From Pegea sp. RAD2-039 (Eukaryota > Chordata > Thaliacea > Salpida > Salpidae): a stretch of 64,000 nt of DNA. The position numbers and the translations under genes were made by a program. Below, in pieces: positions 60,985-64,000 of the stretch. The first letter of the stretch is position 1. Each line of letters opens with the position of its first letter. A model generated the notes under the pieces. That model did no database searches. It worked only from the letters and a program-made list of their open reading frames with translations, and was not told where the DNA came from. The DNA lies in NCBI GenBank assembly GCA_034620365.1, contig JAQGEQ010000332.1, positions 434,001 through 498,000 of the forward strand, in the 5' to 3' direction.

Positions 60985-61115
60985 TGCAACAAAAACTTTC
61001 ATTTATAGTTAGAGTGTATTATAACTAGTATAAATTTCATTAATATATTTCTCATTATTATTTCCATTAGACTCAATTCAACAGAAGTAAGTAAACTGTT
61101 TTTATCTGTTTTTAT
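60985..61115. repeat. Third, partial copy of the CAF1-flanking repeat
   Basis: Matches 51635-51765 and 55495-55620 (acaatgcaacaaaaactttca, tccattagactcaattcaa, agtaaactgttttta), then switches at once to the 41237-type repeat. Confidence 0.75.
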
Positions 61116-61510
61116 GAAGCAGAAAGCTTTTAGTAATTATGAATCCTTGACGATTGTCTCAATACCTAAAAAATGTACTTACTTGTGGGCGTTTGCTGTA
61201 CAAGACAGTCCCAGTCTCGTTCTGATTCTTATTTATATATTTATGTTTAAGGAAGGAGTAGCTATTGATAGGTGACTAGCAAGACTGTGGTCTAATTCCT
61301 TAGATTCAAAATTGAAATGGAAACTTCAGTTTACGGGTGTAGGACATAGTACTTTTAAATAATTAATGGTGACTTCACAACTTTCTATTTTCAATTTACA
61401 AAAAAAACCTTTTTCAGCGAGCTTCAGTAAATTGTTATTGAATCAGCTGTATTAAACCTCATACATATAGCGCGGAAGAGTTATTATGTTTGAAATGCTG
61501 CATCATTTTA
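61116..61510. repeat. Dispersed repeat, copy 3
   Basis: Full-length relative of 41237-41600 (gggcgtttgctgtacaaga, tttacgggtgtaggac) with a longer right end shared with 57770-57860. Confidence 0.75.
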
Positions 61511-61514
61511 CAGT

Positions 61515-63885
61515 GTATAAGTTCACAATGTCAATATGAACTCAGCGCTACGGCATATGCAGCAAATTTTCTTTCTTTTGTTTAATAAAATGCGGCTCAT
61601 TTGCCAAATACAACTTTAATTTTTCTGTTTTGCTAAAAATTTTTCATGAGGTTACTTCGTTCAATAAAAGTAGCTGATGAAAAAAGGAATTGAAACACGT
61701 CTGGTGATATAAGACAGCATGAGTAGTTTTTTTGGTAAGGCTGAAGTGATCGTACCTCAAGTGGTCTTCATTTTAATTTCATTAGCAAAATACTAGGAGA
61801 GAATTAATAAACATACAACAGTCAAGTAGTAAACCATTAAGTTGTAGAAAGCTAAATGTTTAGTAATAGTGTCATTCTGTTTAGATTTGTGTATATTTAG
61901 AATACTTTGCTTAAATTGTAGTCATTAATTGTATAAGATGTAGAAGTCTGTTATTTGATAGTTTAGAACAATTGTGAAGTCAAAAAAGTCGAATTTCGTG
62001 ACGAATTCTACGATATTACAAAATGATCATAAATACTTAACATTAGATGTCAGATTAGTTAATTAAACGCTGAATCAAGTTTCCTTACAATTTAAATGCC
62101 TTACAAATTAACCCTTTCAGACATAAATTAATGATGTCAAATAAACTCAAACTTTCATTCTCAGAAATAATTCAACTATTTTAACTTAAATTAAAACTCC
62201 ATTGGCTAATTTATTATATAATTTTACTAAAACTTAAAGAATCGATCAAACTACTCTATGCTTTCATATTTATTTCAATTAAATAATCATTTCACAAACT
62301 GCATATAAGTAAATAAGATTGGATTAAACAACAATTTTGCAATTGGCTTTAATTTAGAATTGAAGTTAATCGACGTTTTCAGATTTAAAGCAGAGAAATA
62401 TAAACATTGAAAAATTCCTACAGATTCATTTGTTTTATAAATCATAATGTATTTTATGACTAAAGACTCTAAATTTTCATATCTTTAATGTTGGAAAAGT
62501 TGCTGATAACTCAGTTAAAACATAAAATAATGTGATAGCATCCAATAAGTAGTTATAATGTGTGACAATTATAAAGGCACAACTTGATTTTTCAGTGCAC
62601 TCATTATACTAAATTGATTTACTTCTATTTAAAATAAAAACTTGCCTATAATACTATTTGCATTTATATGAAACATTGTTTTTGTATAATGCTTGACTAA
62701 AAAATTTTACTCTATCTACTTTCAATTCTGCTTTTACCATTTTTACATCAAATTCAAATGAAAAGCCCAATAGGTATGTTTATTACTTTTGGATAGAAAG
62801 ATCTTATTAAATCATCTCTTTTCATCTATAAAGCAACTTTTTGATGTAACACTCATTGTAATAATTAGTATTAAAAAACCTGTTTGCCGTCATTATATGT
62901 CCCAGTTTTTATATTTCTTCAAAATCCATGCTAATTAATGCTATTAAAAAACACAACATTAAAATAATTACTTCTTTATCTGCTTTCAAAATTTATGAAA
63001 ATAATATATTTTTAAAATATATAATCCAAAGTTTAAAAAAATAATTATTTAATCACTTCGGCATATTTTTTTAGTGACCAAATTTTCTACCAAAATGTTG
63101 TAAACATTAAACCAAAGTTACTACAAAACAGTTTTAGATGTTTTATGTTACTGCCATTTGTTAATTATTTTTCTTAAGGTTATTACTTTATAAAAAGTTT
63201 AGAAATTGTTTAGTGTATAACTAAAGTTATCATTTATTATTTTCTTGTTGCTGCTGGATAGTCTTCATCAACAAAAATATATTTTTTGTTTACGTCTTAT
63301 TTATCTATTAATTGTCATGCTATTTCTAATTTTTGACCAACATTTACTGTATTAATTAAGATGAGATGAGGTATTTCAAATTTACCATTATCAGATTTGT
63401 TTAATTGGTATAATTTAATATAAGTGAATCAATAAACTTTTCACCCAAATAGTATTTTATAAAATTCCTTAATTGGTTTAAGATAAAGACTGTTATTATT
63501 AATTTTATTGTAAAAGACTTTTGATTTTTTTATAGTTTTCTTTGTTTGAAAATTAGATTATATATTAGACTTAGCTAATTTTTTTTAAATGTACTAAATC
63601 CAAAAAAAACTTGCATATTTTCATATCAGTTTTTTTTTTACTTTTTTTACAATCATAGCTAATTACTTCTGTTAGAAAAATGCAAACTTTAAATCTAGCT
63701 TTATCTAGGACTGTGTTATAAATGACAACATTGCTTAGTTAACAAAACAACTTTCGTTATAATGTAAGGGTTTTTAAATATAAAAATTCAACTATACTTT
63801 TTTATTTATGAACAGATGATTCTAGTAGTTGATGATAATTCAAAAGAGTATGCTCATAATTGATAATGTCTGAAATAGTGTAGTA
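61515..63885. other. AT-rich spacer
   Basis: No gene or clear repeat recognised. Confidence 0.5.
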
Positions 63886-63888
63886 TAG

Positions 63889-63941
63889 ATGTCATCTAGA
63901 ACTCTTAGCTACGGAGAAGCTCGTCTTTGGCCAAACCAAGG
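63889..63941 (+). CDS. First exon of a methyltransferase-like gene, cut by window end
   Basis: ATG opens 17 codons plus two bases (MSSRTLSYGEARLWPNQ) ending at a GTAAGT donor. The exon and the first 60 or so bases of the intron match the minus-strand remnant at about 35300-35410, which reads MSSYGEASHWANQG. YGE..(Y)W is a common start in METTL13/EEF1AKMT4-type methyltransferases, but YW.RY is not preserved here. The rest lies beyond base 64000. It may be the intact parent or a sister copy of the decayed gene. Confidence 0.4.
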
Positions 63942-64000
63942 GTAAGTTTTATTAAGAACAATTTGATCAATTTGTAAATTGTCTGAAAATTCACTTTTTT

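Overview
This window is strongly AT-rich nuclear DNA from an invertebrate-like animal; the species cannot be named from the sequence. Support comes from split genes with GT-AG introns, many only about 45-60 nt long, animal-type gene families (PARP2/3-like ADP-ribosyltransferases, a CNOT7/CAF1 deadenylase, MSH2, a SANT-domain protein) and a CR1/L2-like LINE. No operons, CRISPR arrays or prokaryotic signals are present.

Layout. 1-11000: a long inverted repeat (arms 1-1482 and 9519-10999, loop about 8 kb). Each arm carries a tRNA-like gene and a matching short coding-looking exon read outward. The loop holds a third tRNA-like copy, diverged repeat units with a second tRNA-like sequence, and one charged coiled-coil ORF. 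12046-13649: an unrecognised minus-strand split gene with a perfect 34-copy 11-bp minisatellite in one intron. 17425-18254: a five-exon minus-strand gene for a novel 99-residue protein. 23130-30801: two tandem minus-strand PARP genes; the second has a LINE 3' fragment in a large intron. 33585-33890: a 101-residue ORF of unknown function. 34480-37980: a decayed methyltransferase-like gene and an internally deleted LINE. 42989-44775: a four-exon plus-strand gene for a 199-residue nuclear-looking protein. 45718-46093: two exons of an unknown gene.

48206-57560 is a mosaic of MSH2 pseudogene pieces that keep their small introns. An intact six-exon CAF1 deadenylase gene (52287-53568) sits in the middle, bracketed by two direct copies of a 1.4-kb AT-rich repeat. 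58389-60975: a minus-strand SANT-domain gene, cut off at its 5' side by repeat sequence and carrying in-frame stops. 63889-63941: the first exon of a gene related to the decayed methyltransferase-like gene; it runs out of the window.

The most striking signals are the rearranged MSH2 pieces around a live CAF1 gene, a large excess of the palindrome TGACGTCA (often inside small introns), the inverted repeat with tRNA-like and exon-like parts, and PARP paralogues whose WGR motif has lost its tryptophan. All exon models were read by eye from splice sites and phase; no database search was possible, so names rest on motif recognition.
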